Source: Haladaptatus sp. R4 (GTDB lineage: Archaea > Halobacteriota > Halobacteria > Halobacteriales > Haladaptataceae). From it: a stretch of 64,000 bases of DNA. Of this stretch, positions 57,146 through 64,000 are shown one piece after another (within the stretch, counting starts at the first letter, position 1; each line of letters begins with the position of its first letter). The position numbers were made by a program, and so were the translations under genes. The stretch lies in the NCBI RefSeq assembly GCF_001625445.1, contig NZ_LWHG01000003.1, forward strand, positions 1 through 64,000, written 5' to 3'. Under the pieces are notes generated by a model that saw nothing but the letters and a program-made list of their open reading frames with translations, made no database searches and was not told the origin of the DNA.

Positions 57146-57200
57146 TGGGGGCAGGCGTTCCGCCACAACTCCTATCCGCTGGTCGCTGGTATCCGACGAT

Positions 57201-57335
57201 ATGGTTCGACTCTCTTCGACGGTGATCCTCGCCGGTATCGTCCTGTTGCTCATCCCGATTCCCCCCATCGCGACGATTCTCGGGATACTCACCCTCGCCC
57301 TCGGGGCCGTGCTTCGATTCATATTCGACATGTAG
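57201..57335 (+). CDS. 44-residue two-helix membrane protein
   Basis: Starts MVRLSSTVILAGIVLLLIP, a proline kink (IPIPPIA) follows, then a second helix TILGILTLALGAVLRFIF. The Pro-rich turn between two helices is typical of small hairpin proteins. It lies 55 nt after the SDR gene in the same direction. Probably real, since the reading frame has haloarchaeal codon bias and a good start. Unknown function. Confidence 0.6.
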   Translation: MVRLSSTVILAGIVLLLIPIPPIATILGILTLALGAVLRFIFDM

Positions 57336-57382
57336 TGGGGCGAGCCGCGATTTACCCGATTTTCGTGAGCCGCGTTTCACGG

Positions 57383-58416
57383 TTATCGCGGTGTCAACCC
57401 GACCGCGTCCGCGAGCAGTTCGTGTGACCGGAGTTCGTCCTCCGGGTTCGCGAACTGGTTCTGCACGATGACTTCCTCGACGCCGGTTTGGCCGGTCATC
57501 TGGTCCAACAGATCGCGGACGGTATCGGGACTGCCGGAGATTTGACGCGGCCATTCGTGCGGAACGATGGTATCTGGCGTCGGATCGGGGACGCGCCGTG
57601 TTCGTCGATAGCCGTCTCGACCGAGTAGATCGGGTCCTCGTTCACGCGGCCCTGCTGTAGCCGCTGTCGGGTTGCCTCCGGCACCGCGCGAAGCCGTGCC
57701 GCCTCCTCGTCCGTCTCGGCACAGGTGACGTTCACCGCGATCATGCCGTACGGTTCGTCCGGCCCCGCACCGTTCGGCGACGGCTGGAAGTGGTCCCGAT
57801 ACACCTCGAACGCCCGGACTGCGGGTTTGGGTCTGATGAACGACGCAAAGCAGTAGCGAAGCCCCAATTCGCCCGCGATTGCCGCGCTCGACGGGCTGGA
57901 GCCGAGCACCCAGACGTCCGGAATTCCGTCGCGTGAGCGCGCGACGGACAACTGTTTGAAGGGATTATCGTCGTCGAATCCGCCGTAGAGGAACTTCGTC
58001 ACCTCGTCTATCTTTTCGGCGTGGTCGTTGGGGTTTCGCTGCTGGCTCCGCTCGTTCTGGAGCGCGAAGTCCGAGACCGGGTTCCCCGTCGCGCGTCCGA
58101 GTCCGAGGTCGATGCGGTCCGGGGCGAGCGCGTCGAGGACGCGAATGCTTTCGGCCACTTTGTACGGGCTGTAGTGATTCAGAAGCACCGTCCCGGAGCC
58201 GACGCGGATATCGGACGTTTGGGCGGCCAGATGGGAGATCAGCACTTCGGGCGACGTGCTGGCGAGTCGGTCGGTGAAGTCGTGGTGTTCGGCCACCCAG
58301 AATCGTGAGTATCCGAGCCGTTCGGCGTGCTGTGCGCGTTCGAGCGTGTTTTCGAACGCCTCCGTCGCCGTGCCGTCCTCCGGAATCGGTGCGAGGTCCA
58401 CGAGCGATAGTTCCAT
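57383..58416 (-). CDS. Luciferase-like monooxygenase (LLM class flavin oxidoreductase; frameshift near 57595)
   Basis: About 345 residues. MELSLVDLAPIPEDGTATEA, RFWVAEHHDF, the flavin-binding TSDIRVGSGTVLLNHYSP, APDRIDLGLGRATG and VWVLGSSPSSAAIAGELG are typical of the MsnO8-type LLM group. Near 57595 one base is missing; the restored end reads EWPRQISGSPDTVRDLLDQM ... VGLTPR. These enzymes use F420 or FMN; F420 is common in haloarchaea. Substrate unknown. Confidence 0.88.
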
Positions 58417-58489
58417 ACTCGGGATTACCACGCGAAACGGATAACCGTGACTTCCCCGGAAGTTTCGGTGTCGTATTTCGGCTCTCGGA

Positions 58490-58846
58490 TTAGCGGGAGA
58501 ACAACTGCCGGAGGCGGTCCAGTAATCCGGTCGATATCGACAGTTCGCGGGCGATTTCGTTCACCTCTTCGTCGGAGAACTGCGAGTCCCGGCGCGCATC
58601 CGCGACCCATCGTTCCCACTCCGAGTCCGAGAGGGTCCCCCGCGAATCGCTTTCCCACTGGTCTTCGAGCGCTTCCCGGTCGGCGAAGGGAATGTCCATT
58701 CCGCTGTCGCCCCAGTAGAGCGGTGCGAGTTCGAACTCGTATTCCTCGTCGTCCACGAAGCGAACCCGATACGGGTAGCCGTTGTAGAGGATGAGGTCGT
58801 CCTCCGTGACCGTCTCCCCGTTCGGAAGCCGTAGCGTGCGTGTCAT
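58490..58846 (-). CDS. Conserved haloarchaeal-type hypothetical protein
   Basis: 118 residues, soluble and acidic. N-terminal half with strands: LRLPNGETVTEDDLILYNGY, then VDDEEYEFELAPLYWGDSG. C-terminal half is helical with LSDSEWERWVADARRD and ISTGLLDRLRQLFS. No motif I recognise. Regular codon use supports a real gene. Confidence 0.65.
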   Translation of the reverse strand: MTRTLRLPNGETVTEDDLILYNGYPYRVRFVDDEEYEFELAPLYWGDSGMDIPFADREALEDQWESDSRGTLSDSEWERWVADARRDSQFSDEEVNEIARELSISTGLLDRLRQLFSR

Positions 58847-59453
58847 CTACTTGCCGTCGAGTACGTGAGCGAGACTTTTGTTCGTTCGCATGCGTGACCC
58901 GACCACAACTCGGTACGATCCGTCCCCGGAAACCCGCCGATCGTCCGTCTGACCGGAACGCATCCATCGGATGGCGTTGCCACCAGCGACAGAATTCGGT
59001 AAATATATTCTTGACATCATATATTCGAAAGCGATTCGTTCCGGGATGGATATTCCTCGTGTCACGTTTTTATACCGTGTATGGATTTGGGAATTATTTC
59101 CCCCACGAGATGAGAATTTCACACTACGTACGGCCGTTACTACTCGTTTCCGCAGACACCGACCGACGCAACTCGAACCGGATTCGAGCGTTCGGTCCAT
59201 CGAGTCCGATCAATTCCCGACAAAAGCGGTGGAGGATGAGAATTTCGTCGAAATTCGCCCTGACGGAACGATACGATCGGTTCGATCAGTAACGTACCAA
59301 ATTTTTGTTTGTTTACAGCTCAGCTAATATTTTTGATGATATGGTCGGTGACCGCTGACGGAACCGGAAATCGCGTGCAGTCGTCGACGGGTCGTGAGTC
59401 GGTTTCACATGCAAGCCCAGGCCTTAGACGAGTTCGACCGCTGCTAGAAAACG
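58847..59453. other. Long non-coding region
   Basis: About 600 nt with alternating GC-rich and AT-rich stretches (AT-rich around 58990-59110 and 59300-59340). Short frames exist, but none has haloarchaeal protein character. No tRNA-like or repeat structure noticed. Confidence 0.4.
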
Positions 59454-59888
59454 ATGTTCGGACCACTCACCGTCGGGAAGAAGGCAGCAAAGTTCGGCTA
59501 CAAACGATACGGGATTCCGGGTGCGGTCGCCGCAGGTGGTACCGGCGTCCTCGGATACATCGCGGTACGACGCGCCGTCAAATCGGTCGTGAAGCGGAAG
59601 GACGTCGGCGGGGCCGTCGATGCGGGAACGATACAGTCGGCGGTCGAGGAAGACGGACTCGACGCCGTCACCGACCGTGAGACGCTCGAATCCGCGATCG
59701 ACGAGGAAAAGCTCGGTTCGGCCATCGACATCGAGGACGTCCAGACGGCGGCGGAGGAGGAGACGGACGGAATGAACGAAGGACAGGCGGACGAGGGAGA
59801 GGCGGACAAGAGAGGGGCTGACGATGGAGGGGGGAACGAAGGTGACGACGACTCGAACACGGACGCCAAATCCGCCGACGAATCGTGA
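59454..59888 (+). CDS. Small protein with basic/hydrophobic N-terminus and acidic disordered tail
   Basis: 144 residues. N-terminal ~50 residues are basic and Gly-rich with a weak helix (AVAAGGTGVLGYIAVRRAV); the middle carries repeated acidic helices (VEEDGLDAVTDRETLESAI); the last 45 residues are almost wholly Asp, Glu, Gly and Asn. It could be a membrane-associated adaptor. It is followed in 73 nt by the RdfA-like gene, so the two might be co-expressed. Family unknown. Confidence 0.6.
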   Translation: MFGPLTVGKKAAKFGYKRYGIPGAVAAGGTGVLGYIAVRRAVKSVVKRKDVGGAVDAGTIQSAVEEDGLDAVTDRETLESAIDEEKLGSAIDIEDVQTAAEEETDGMNEGQADEGEADKRGADDGGGNEGDDDSNTDAKSADES

Positions 59889-59961
59889 ACGCGACCTTCG
59901 GCCGACGGTTGACTCGCTCAGTCGGTACGCTTTTGCGCTTCTATCGTCCTACTGTCTACTA

Positions 59962-60603
59962 ATGACCGACGGCGGAACCAAAGCCGAGGAAAAGGTGCCG
60001 AACAGCAAGGTTGCGCGGGTACTCCGCGAGTACGATCTATCGGGCTTCGACGAGGAACTGGTGCATCGTTGGACCGCGGAGGGAGAGGAACGGCGTAGCC
60101 TTCGACAGTTGGCCGACGACGTGAACCGGGAACTGGTTCGAGTCGCGATGGAGAACGCCGGAATGACGATACTCGACGGCGACGTGCCGAACACATATCG
60201 ACTCCTCACCGACGACGACGTGAGCGCGGGGATGCGAACCGAGGCCGAAACCACACTCCAGCGCGAGGGTGTGGACGTCGAGCGCCTCCGTTCCGACTTC
60301 GTCTCACATCAGGCCGTCCACACCTACCTCACGAAACGTCGAGGCGCGGAGAGTCCCGACACGCCGTCCGACGAGGAATCGGTGGAGCGCGGCGCGGAAA
60401 CGATCCGACGACTCCGAAGTCGGACGGCGGCCGTCAGCGAGAAGACGCTCAGGACGCTTCGGGACACCGACCGCATCTCGCTCGGTTCGTTCGACGTACT
60501 GGTCGACGTTCGCCTGTTCTGTGAGGACTGCGGGAAACAGTACGATGCGGTCGAACTGATAGAGTCGGGCGGCTGTGACTGCGGAAACGACGAAGAGGCG
60601 TAG
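59962..60603 (+). CDS. RdfA-like protein (rod-determining factor family)
   Basis: 213 residues. Sequence features match what I remember of the haloarchaeal RdfA family: KVARVLREYDLSGFDEELVH, SLRQLADDVNRELVRVAMEN, NTYRLLTDDDVSAGMRTEAE, DFVSHQAVHTYLTKRRGA, and a C-terminal zinc-like CEDCGKQYDAVELI plus CDCG. RdfA is needed for the rod cell type in Haloferax. Haloarchaea have several paralogues, so this one need not control shape. I start at 59962, where MTDGGTKAEE begins. Confidence 0.72.
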   Translation: MTDGGTKAEEKVPNSKVARVLREYDLSGFDEELVHRWTAEGEERRSLRQLADDVNRELVRVAMENAGMTILDGDVPNTYRLLTDDDVSAGMRTEAETTLQREGVDVERLRSDFVSHQAVHTYLTKRRGAESPDTPSDEESVERGAETIRRLRSRTAAVSEKTLRTLRDTDRISLGSFDVLVDVRLFCEDCGKQYDAVELIESGGCDCGNDEEA

Positions 60604-60772
60604 CTCCTTCCGTTTTCCCGATACCGTTCTCCCAACCTTCAGTGGCGCGTCCGTCGGGTTTTATAATTCAGCGGTTTGATTACACGGTTTGATGACCGGT
60701 ACCACACTCCATCGAAGCGAATGCATAGTCCGCACCGAGACTACCGCCGCGGCAATCCCGGAGGTGAACTGA

Positions 60773-61160
60773 ATGGAGGAAATCAGCACCGACGACGCGC
60801 CGCCGAGCATCGGCCCCTTCTCGCAGGCCATCCGCGACGGGAACCGGATTTACGTCTCCGGTCAGGGACCCGTCGACCCCGAGACGGGCGAAATCGTCGA
60901 GGGAACCATCGGCGAGCAGACGGCGCGCACACTCGAAAACATCGATGCCGTCTTGCAAGCCGCCGGGCGTTCGCTGGACGACGTGGTCAAAGCGACCGTG
61001 TTCGTACAGGACATGGACGATTACGACGAGATAAACGAGGTGTACGCCGACTACGTCTCCTCGCCGTATCCGGCCCGAAGCGCCGTCCAAGTCGAGGATC
61101 TGCCCATCGATATCGGCGCTCGAAATCGAAGTCGTCGCGAGCGCTCGCGGGGAAGAGTGA
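60773..61160 (+). CDS. ridA: RidA family protein (enamine/imine deaminase; frameshift near 61118)
   Basis: About 129 residues. ISTDDAPPSIGPFSQAIRDG, YVSGQGPVDPETGEIVEG, TARTLENIDAVLQAAGRSLD, VVKATVFVQDMDDY and PARSAVQVEDLP are RidA signatures. The Arg of PARSAV is the substrate-binding residue. One base restored near 61118 gives the natural end ALEIEVVASARGEE. RidA destroys reactive enamines from PLP enzymes. A gene for one such enzyme (SelA-like) is 2 kb away, but the link is speculative. Confidence 0.93.
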
Positions 61161-61182
61161 TGAAGAGTAAGGAGGTGATGAT

Positions 61183-62250
61183 ATGAGAGCAGTCGCAGTT
61201 CGGCGCGGTGAACCCGGCCCACAACTCATCGACGTTCCGAAACCGTCCCCGGAAGCGGGAGAGGCGCTGGTCCGGACCCTTCGGGTCGGCATCGACGGCA
61301 CCGACCACGAAGTCATTCAGGGAAATCACGGCGGCTATCCGGACGGCGAGGAGTACCAGATCCTCGGCCACGAAGCCGTCGGCGTGGTCGAGGACCCGAA
61401 CGGAACGGCGTTCGACGCGGGTGACCTCGTCGTCCCGACGGTCAGGCGACCGGTAGGCGAACCGAACGAATACTTCGAACGCGGCGAACCGGACGTCGCT
61501 CCCGACGGAACGTACCTCGAACGCGGTATCGTCGGCGCACACGGCTACATGTCCGAGTACTTCACCAGCCCAGAGCAGTACCTCGTCCCCGTTCCCGACG
61601 AGTTCGCGGAGACCGGATTTCTGGTCGAACCGATCAGCAACTCCGAGAAGGCCATCGAGTACGCCTACGCCAGTCGCTCGGCGTTCGAGTGGACGCCCGA
61701 TTCGGGCCTCGTCCTCGGTAACGGCCCGCTCGGATTGCTCACCTTGGCGATGCTCGTGACCCACGACGATTTCGACTGCGCCTACTGTCTCGGCCGCCGG
61801 GACCGACCCGACCCGACCATAGACATCATCGAAAAACTCGGGGCGACGTACGTCGATTCTCGTGAAACGCCGGTGGATGACATCCCCGACGCCCACGAAC
61901 CCGTCGACTTCGTCTACGAGGCCACGGGTTACGCTCCACACGTCTTCCAGACCGTCGATGCCCTCGCGCCGAACGGCGTCGCCGCCCTGCTCGGCATTCC
62001 GGGCGACCACACGTTCGAAATCGACGGCGGTCGCCTCCACCGGGACATCGTGCTCCAGAACAAGGCGCTACTCGGGAGCGTCAACTCGAACGTCCGTCAC
62101 TACGAGATGGCCAAGACATCGCTCGCGGAGTTCCCGGACTGGCTCACCGACGATCTGATAACCGGCGTATACGACCCCGAAGACGCCGAGAAGGCGTTTG
62201 AATCCGGCGACGACGTCATCAAAACGGTCGTGGAGTTCGACACGCTGTAG
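61183..62250 (+). CDS. gdh: Glucose 1-dehydrogenase (haloarchaeal, zinc-dependent MDR family)
   Basis: 355 residues, intact. RTLRVGIDGTDHEVIQGNHG, ILGHEAVGVV with the zinc ligands (His/Glu), NEYFERGEPDVAPDGTYLER, GIVGAHGYMSEYFTSPEQYL, LGNGPLGLLTLAML, and YCLGRRDRPDPTIDIIEKLG closely follow the characterised Haloferax enzyme. It feeds glucose into the semi-phosphorylative Entner-Doudoroff pathway. It starts 22 nt after the RidA stop, so the two may be co-transcribed. Confidence 0.96.
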   Translation: MRAVAVRRGEPGPQLIDVPKPSPEAGEALVRTLRVGIDGTDHEVIQGNHGGYPDGEEYQILGHEAVGVVEDPNGTAFDAGDLVVPTVRRPVGEPNEYFERGEPDVAPDGTYLERGIVGAHGYMSEYFTSPEQYLVPVPDEFAETGFLVEPISNSEKAIEYAYASRSAFEWTPDSGLVLGNGPLGLLTLAMLVTHDDFDCAYCLGRRDRPDPTIDIIEKLGATYVDSRETPVDDIPDAHEPVDFVYEATGYAPHVFQTVDALAPNGVAALLGIPGDHTFEIDGGRLHRDIVLQNKALLGSVNSNVRHYEMAKTSLAEFPDWLTDDLITGVYDPEDAEKAFESGDDVIKTVVEFDTL

Positions 62251-62257
62251 AATTCGC

Positions 62258-62707
62258 CTATTTTCTTTTCACGTCGAGTTCGGATTCCAGTCGATCCGCC
62301 GTCTCGTGCTTCTCGATTTTCCTGTAGGCTCGAACGAGCGAGTCCAGAGGGAGTAACGGCATCGCCGGGTCGTCGCTCGTCTCCAGCGAGACCTCGCTCA
62401 GATCGATCAGCGGTTCCTGCTGTGGCTTCTCGTCCCGGCTGAATATCACTTCGAGTTCCTCGCCGCCCACCTCGTACGTGTCTATCTGTGAGTAGCCGAG
62501 TTCCCGAGTATCGACGAAATCGTCCGCGAACTTCGCACGAAACTCCTCCGCCGCTTCCTCGGTAGCGAGGATGTCGATGTCGTTCGGGTCGTCGTCGAGT
62601 CCTCGAAGCACGGTATCGGTGCTGCCGAAGAGACACCACGTCGCGTGGTCCGAAACCCTCGTACGGATTTCGTCCAGCACCTCGCGTTTGACGGGGGATA
62701 GGGTCAT
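62258..62707 (-). CDS. Nucleotidyltransferase-fold protein
   Basis: 149 residues. WCLFGSTDTVLRGLDDDPND followed by IDILATEEAAEEF is a variant of the G-S-x10-D-x-D nucleotidyltransferase motif, so metal ligands are Asp residues in NDIDIL. The rest is a mixed alpha/beta region ending KHETADRLESELDVKRK. It may be a substrate-binding antitoxin-like or tRNA-modification-type transferase; no partner gene is adjacent. Convergent with the glucose dehydrogenase gene. Confidence 0.72.
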   Translation of the reverse strand: MTLSPVKREVLDEIRTRVSDHATWCLFGSTDTVLRGLDDDPNDIDILATEEAAEEFRAKFADDFVDTRELGYSQIDTYEVGGEELEVIFSRDEKPQQEPLIDLSEVSLETSDDPAMPLLPLDSLVRAYRKIEKHETADRLESELDVKRK

Positions 62708-62882
62708 GCTACTACCGAGGTAGGCCGAACGTAAGAACCCTGCAACTACCGATCTGACTGTACAGACTGCACAGACTGCACAGAAACCCGCAACAACCGA
62801 TGTATCGCTCGGTCGATCGACCGCCGTGTTTCGACCGGACTGAACGAGGGTGACTGGACAGCAGATACCTCCGTTTCTCCCG

Positions 62883-64000
62883 TTATCCCTCGACTTGCGC
62901 GACGATCCGTTCGACGGCGTACTCCGCTTCCTCGTCCGTGAGACACATCGGGTTGACCGTGAACTCACCATCCGTGAGCGCGTCCGCGCCGACGAAGACG
63001 CGTGGTTCCTCGCGTCGCAGGCCGCCGACCACGTCAGTCGCGGTGACGCCCGCGAGTTCGGCATCGACGCTGACGACGACCTCCGGCGCGACGGCGGTTT
63101 TGTCGTCGGCCGTGAGGTGCGTTTCGTATCCCGAAACGGCGTCGAGTTGCTCGGCGATTCGCTCCGAGCGGTCGAGCCATTCCGAGATGCGGGCGTCGTG
63201 GTCGTCCTCCACGAAGAGTTGGAGGGCGCGAATCAGACCGACGAGTTCCTCCTTACCGACCTTCATCGGGCGACCGATTCCCTGTCGCGGGACGCCACCG
63301 AGTTCGCTCGGGTTCACGAGTTCGGGGGCCGGTTCCCACACGTCCTCGGCTGCGTGCATGTCGAGGTGTTGGGCCGCGACGGACTCGACGAGGTCCTTCC
63401 GTCCGGCGAGGATGCCGTCGTCTGTCCGCGAATCGCCTTCCCACCGCTGAACGCGACGAGGTCGGCACGCCTCGATGAAGGCCGAGAGGTTGCTCACGGG
63501 TGGAAGTTCAGCGGCCGCGTCCACGATGACCGGAACGCCGTTATCGTGGGCGATTTCGCAAACGACTTCGAGCGGCGGTTCGGTGTAGGACTTCTCCATG
63601 TACGCGACGGCGGCCGTGTCCTCAGTTATCGCGTCCGCGATCTCCCACGGTTCGACGTTGCGCGATCCCGTGCCGAGGTGGCGGTCGTTCGATCCCACGT
63701 CCACTATCTTCGCACCAGCGGCGCGGAGCGCGTGGTCGTAGCCGGTTCGATGGGTTCGCGGCATGACGATTTCGCTCGGTACGTCGTCCGTCTCCGGCAG
63801 TCGCGCCATCGCCCCGATGTCGTCTCCAGCGATACACGTCGCCGCGCCGAGCGCGAGCGCGCTCGACGCGCCGCAGGTGACGTACCCCGCGTCCGCGCCG
63901 GTCACGTCGGCGATCAACTCGCTCGCCCGGGCCTGTAGGTCCGAGAGGCGGACGAACGCCTCCGATGCTTGTGCCATCGCCTCGACGGCCTCCGGTCGGA
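62883..64000 (-). CDS. SelA-like PLP-dependent enzyme (D-glucosaminate-6-phosphate ammonia-lyase/selenocysteine-synthase-like), 5' end beyond window
   Basis: The frame continues past the window edge (AVEAMAQASEAFVRLSDLQARA), so the N-terminus is missing. VTCGASSALALGAATCIAG, VMPRTHRTGYDHALRAAGA, AVAYMEKSYTEPPLEVVCEI and VIVDAAAELPP are family signatures of the SelA/DgaE group. Two opposite frame changes near 63413 and 63468 garble 15-18 residues; the other frame there reads ADLVAFSGGKAIRGQTTG, which holds the PLP-binding Lys. Archaea use a different selenium enzyme, so a sugar-acid ammonia-lyase or amino-acid lyase is more likely. Confidence 0.83.
   Translation of the reverse strand, partial: RPEAVEAMAQASEAFVRLSDLQARASELIADVTGADAGYVTCGASSALALGAATCIAGDDIGAMARLPETDDVPSEIVMPRTHRTGYDHALRAAGAKIVDVGSNDRHLGTGSRNVEPWEIADAITEDTAAVAYMEKSYTEPPLEVVCEIAHDNGVPVIVDAAAELPPVSNLSAFIEACRPRRVQRWEGDSRTDDGILAGRKDLVESVAAQHLDMHAAEDVWEPAPELVNPSELGGVPRQGIGRPMKVGKEELVGLIRALQLFVEDDHDARISEWLDRSERIAEQLDAVSGYETHLTADDKTAVAPEVVVSVDAELAGVTATDVVGGLRREEPRVFVGADALTDGEFTVNPMCLTDEEAEYAVERIVAQVEG

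Noticed and set aside
58971-59327. 118-codon frame on the plus strand in a long gap
   Set aside because: Mixed composition without hydrophobic core or motif, and poor haloarchaeal codon bias.
382-63480. Programmed ribosomal frameshifting as explanation of the split genes
   Set aside because: Too many unrelated genes, both insertion- and deletion-type breaks, and no common slippery heptamer or downstream structure.
1-64000. CRISPR array, tRNA, rRNA, integrase or phage genes
   Set aside because: I looked through the intergenic regions on both strands and found no repeat-spacer pattern, cloverleaf-like sequence with CCA-side arms, or phage/transposase motifs.

Overview
The window looks like chromosome from a haloarchaeon (class Halobacteria). 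Most of it is GC-rich with acidic, Asp/Glu-rich proteins. It carries typically haloarchaeal genes: glucose dehydrogenase, an RdfA-like shape factor, the MoxR/DUF58/DUF4129/DUF4350 set, AglF/AglM-type nucleotide-sugar enzymes and a DUF1616 membrane protein. I saw no rRNA, tRNA, CRISPR array or complete insertion sequence. Genus cannot be fixed from the sequence alone.

Layout. 0-5 kb: tail of an Opp/Dpp-type ABC transporter ATPase, two Gfo/Idh/MocA sugar dehydrogenases, a TIM-barrel sugar-phosphate isomerase/epimerase, a Usp protein and an IclR regulator, which together look like a sugar-uptake and catabolism locus. 5-10 kb: a LolA-like surface protein, an MFS exporter, a small membrane protein and GlmS. 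10.6-18.1 kb: a DUF4350-MoxR pair, a convergent run of DUF58, a membrane protein and a coiled-coil membrane protein, and a divergent DUF4129 protein. 18.3-56.1 kb: one very large surface-polysaccharide/glycoprotein locus. 56-64 kb: mixed housekeeping (SDR, LLM oxidoreductase, RdfA-like, RidA, glucose dehydrogenase, nucleotidyltransferase-like protein and the 3' part of a SelA-like PLP enzyme).

The glycan locus appears to contain a complete assembly line. Precursors: GlmS, an AglF-type nucleotidyltransferase, an AglM-type UDP-sugar dehydrogenase, an SQD1/Agl3-type UDP-sulfoquinovose synthase homologue, a CapD/FlaA1-type dehydratase, a DegT aminotransferase, a LpxA-like acyltransferase and four further NAD-dependent sugar epimerase/dehydratases. 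Assembly: a WbaP/WcaJ-type initiating phosphoglycosyltransferase, several GT4 and GT2 enzymes, two GT-C-like membrane proteins, a Wzx-type flippase, three O-antigen ligase/polymerase (Wzy/WaaL-like) proteins and a UppP/BacA-like pyrophosphatase. Tailoring: a membrane arylsulfotransferase-like protein and two alkaline-phosphatase-superfamily hydrolases. This is a bacterial-style Wzx/Wzy logic in an archaeon, with possible sulfated products. An AT-richer island (about 41.3-46.1 kb) carries a GT-C-like protein and two of the three polymerases and looks transferred.

Several very small membrane proteins sit in this locus. The clearest new item is a pair of 38-40 residue single-helix proteins that share an FWxx[YF]LLxVxxSxxLWV pattern and flank the uppP-like gene.

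About 32 apparent frameshifts break otherwise well-conserved genes. Most are repaired by restoring one G or C to a short G/C run, so I read them as sequence errors and annotate the genes as whole CDSs with the break marked. Coordinates of those genes are therefore outer bounds.
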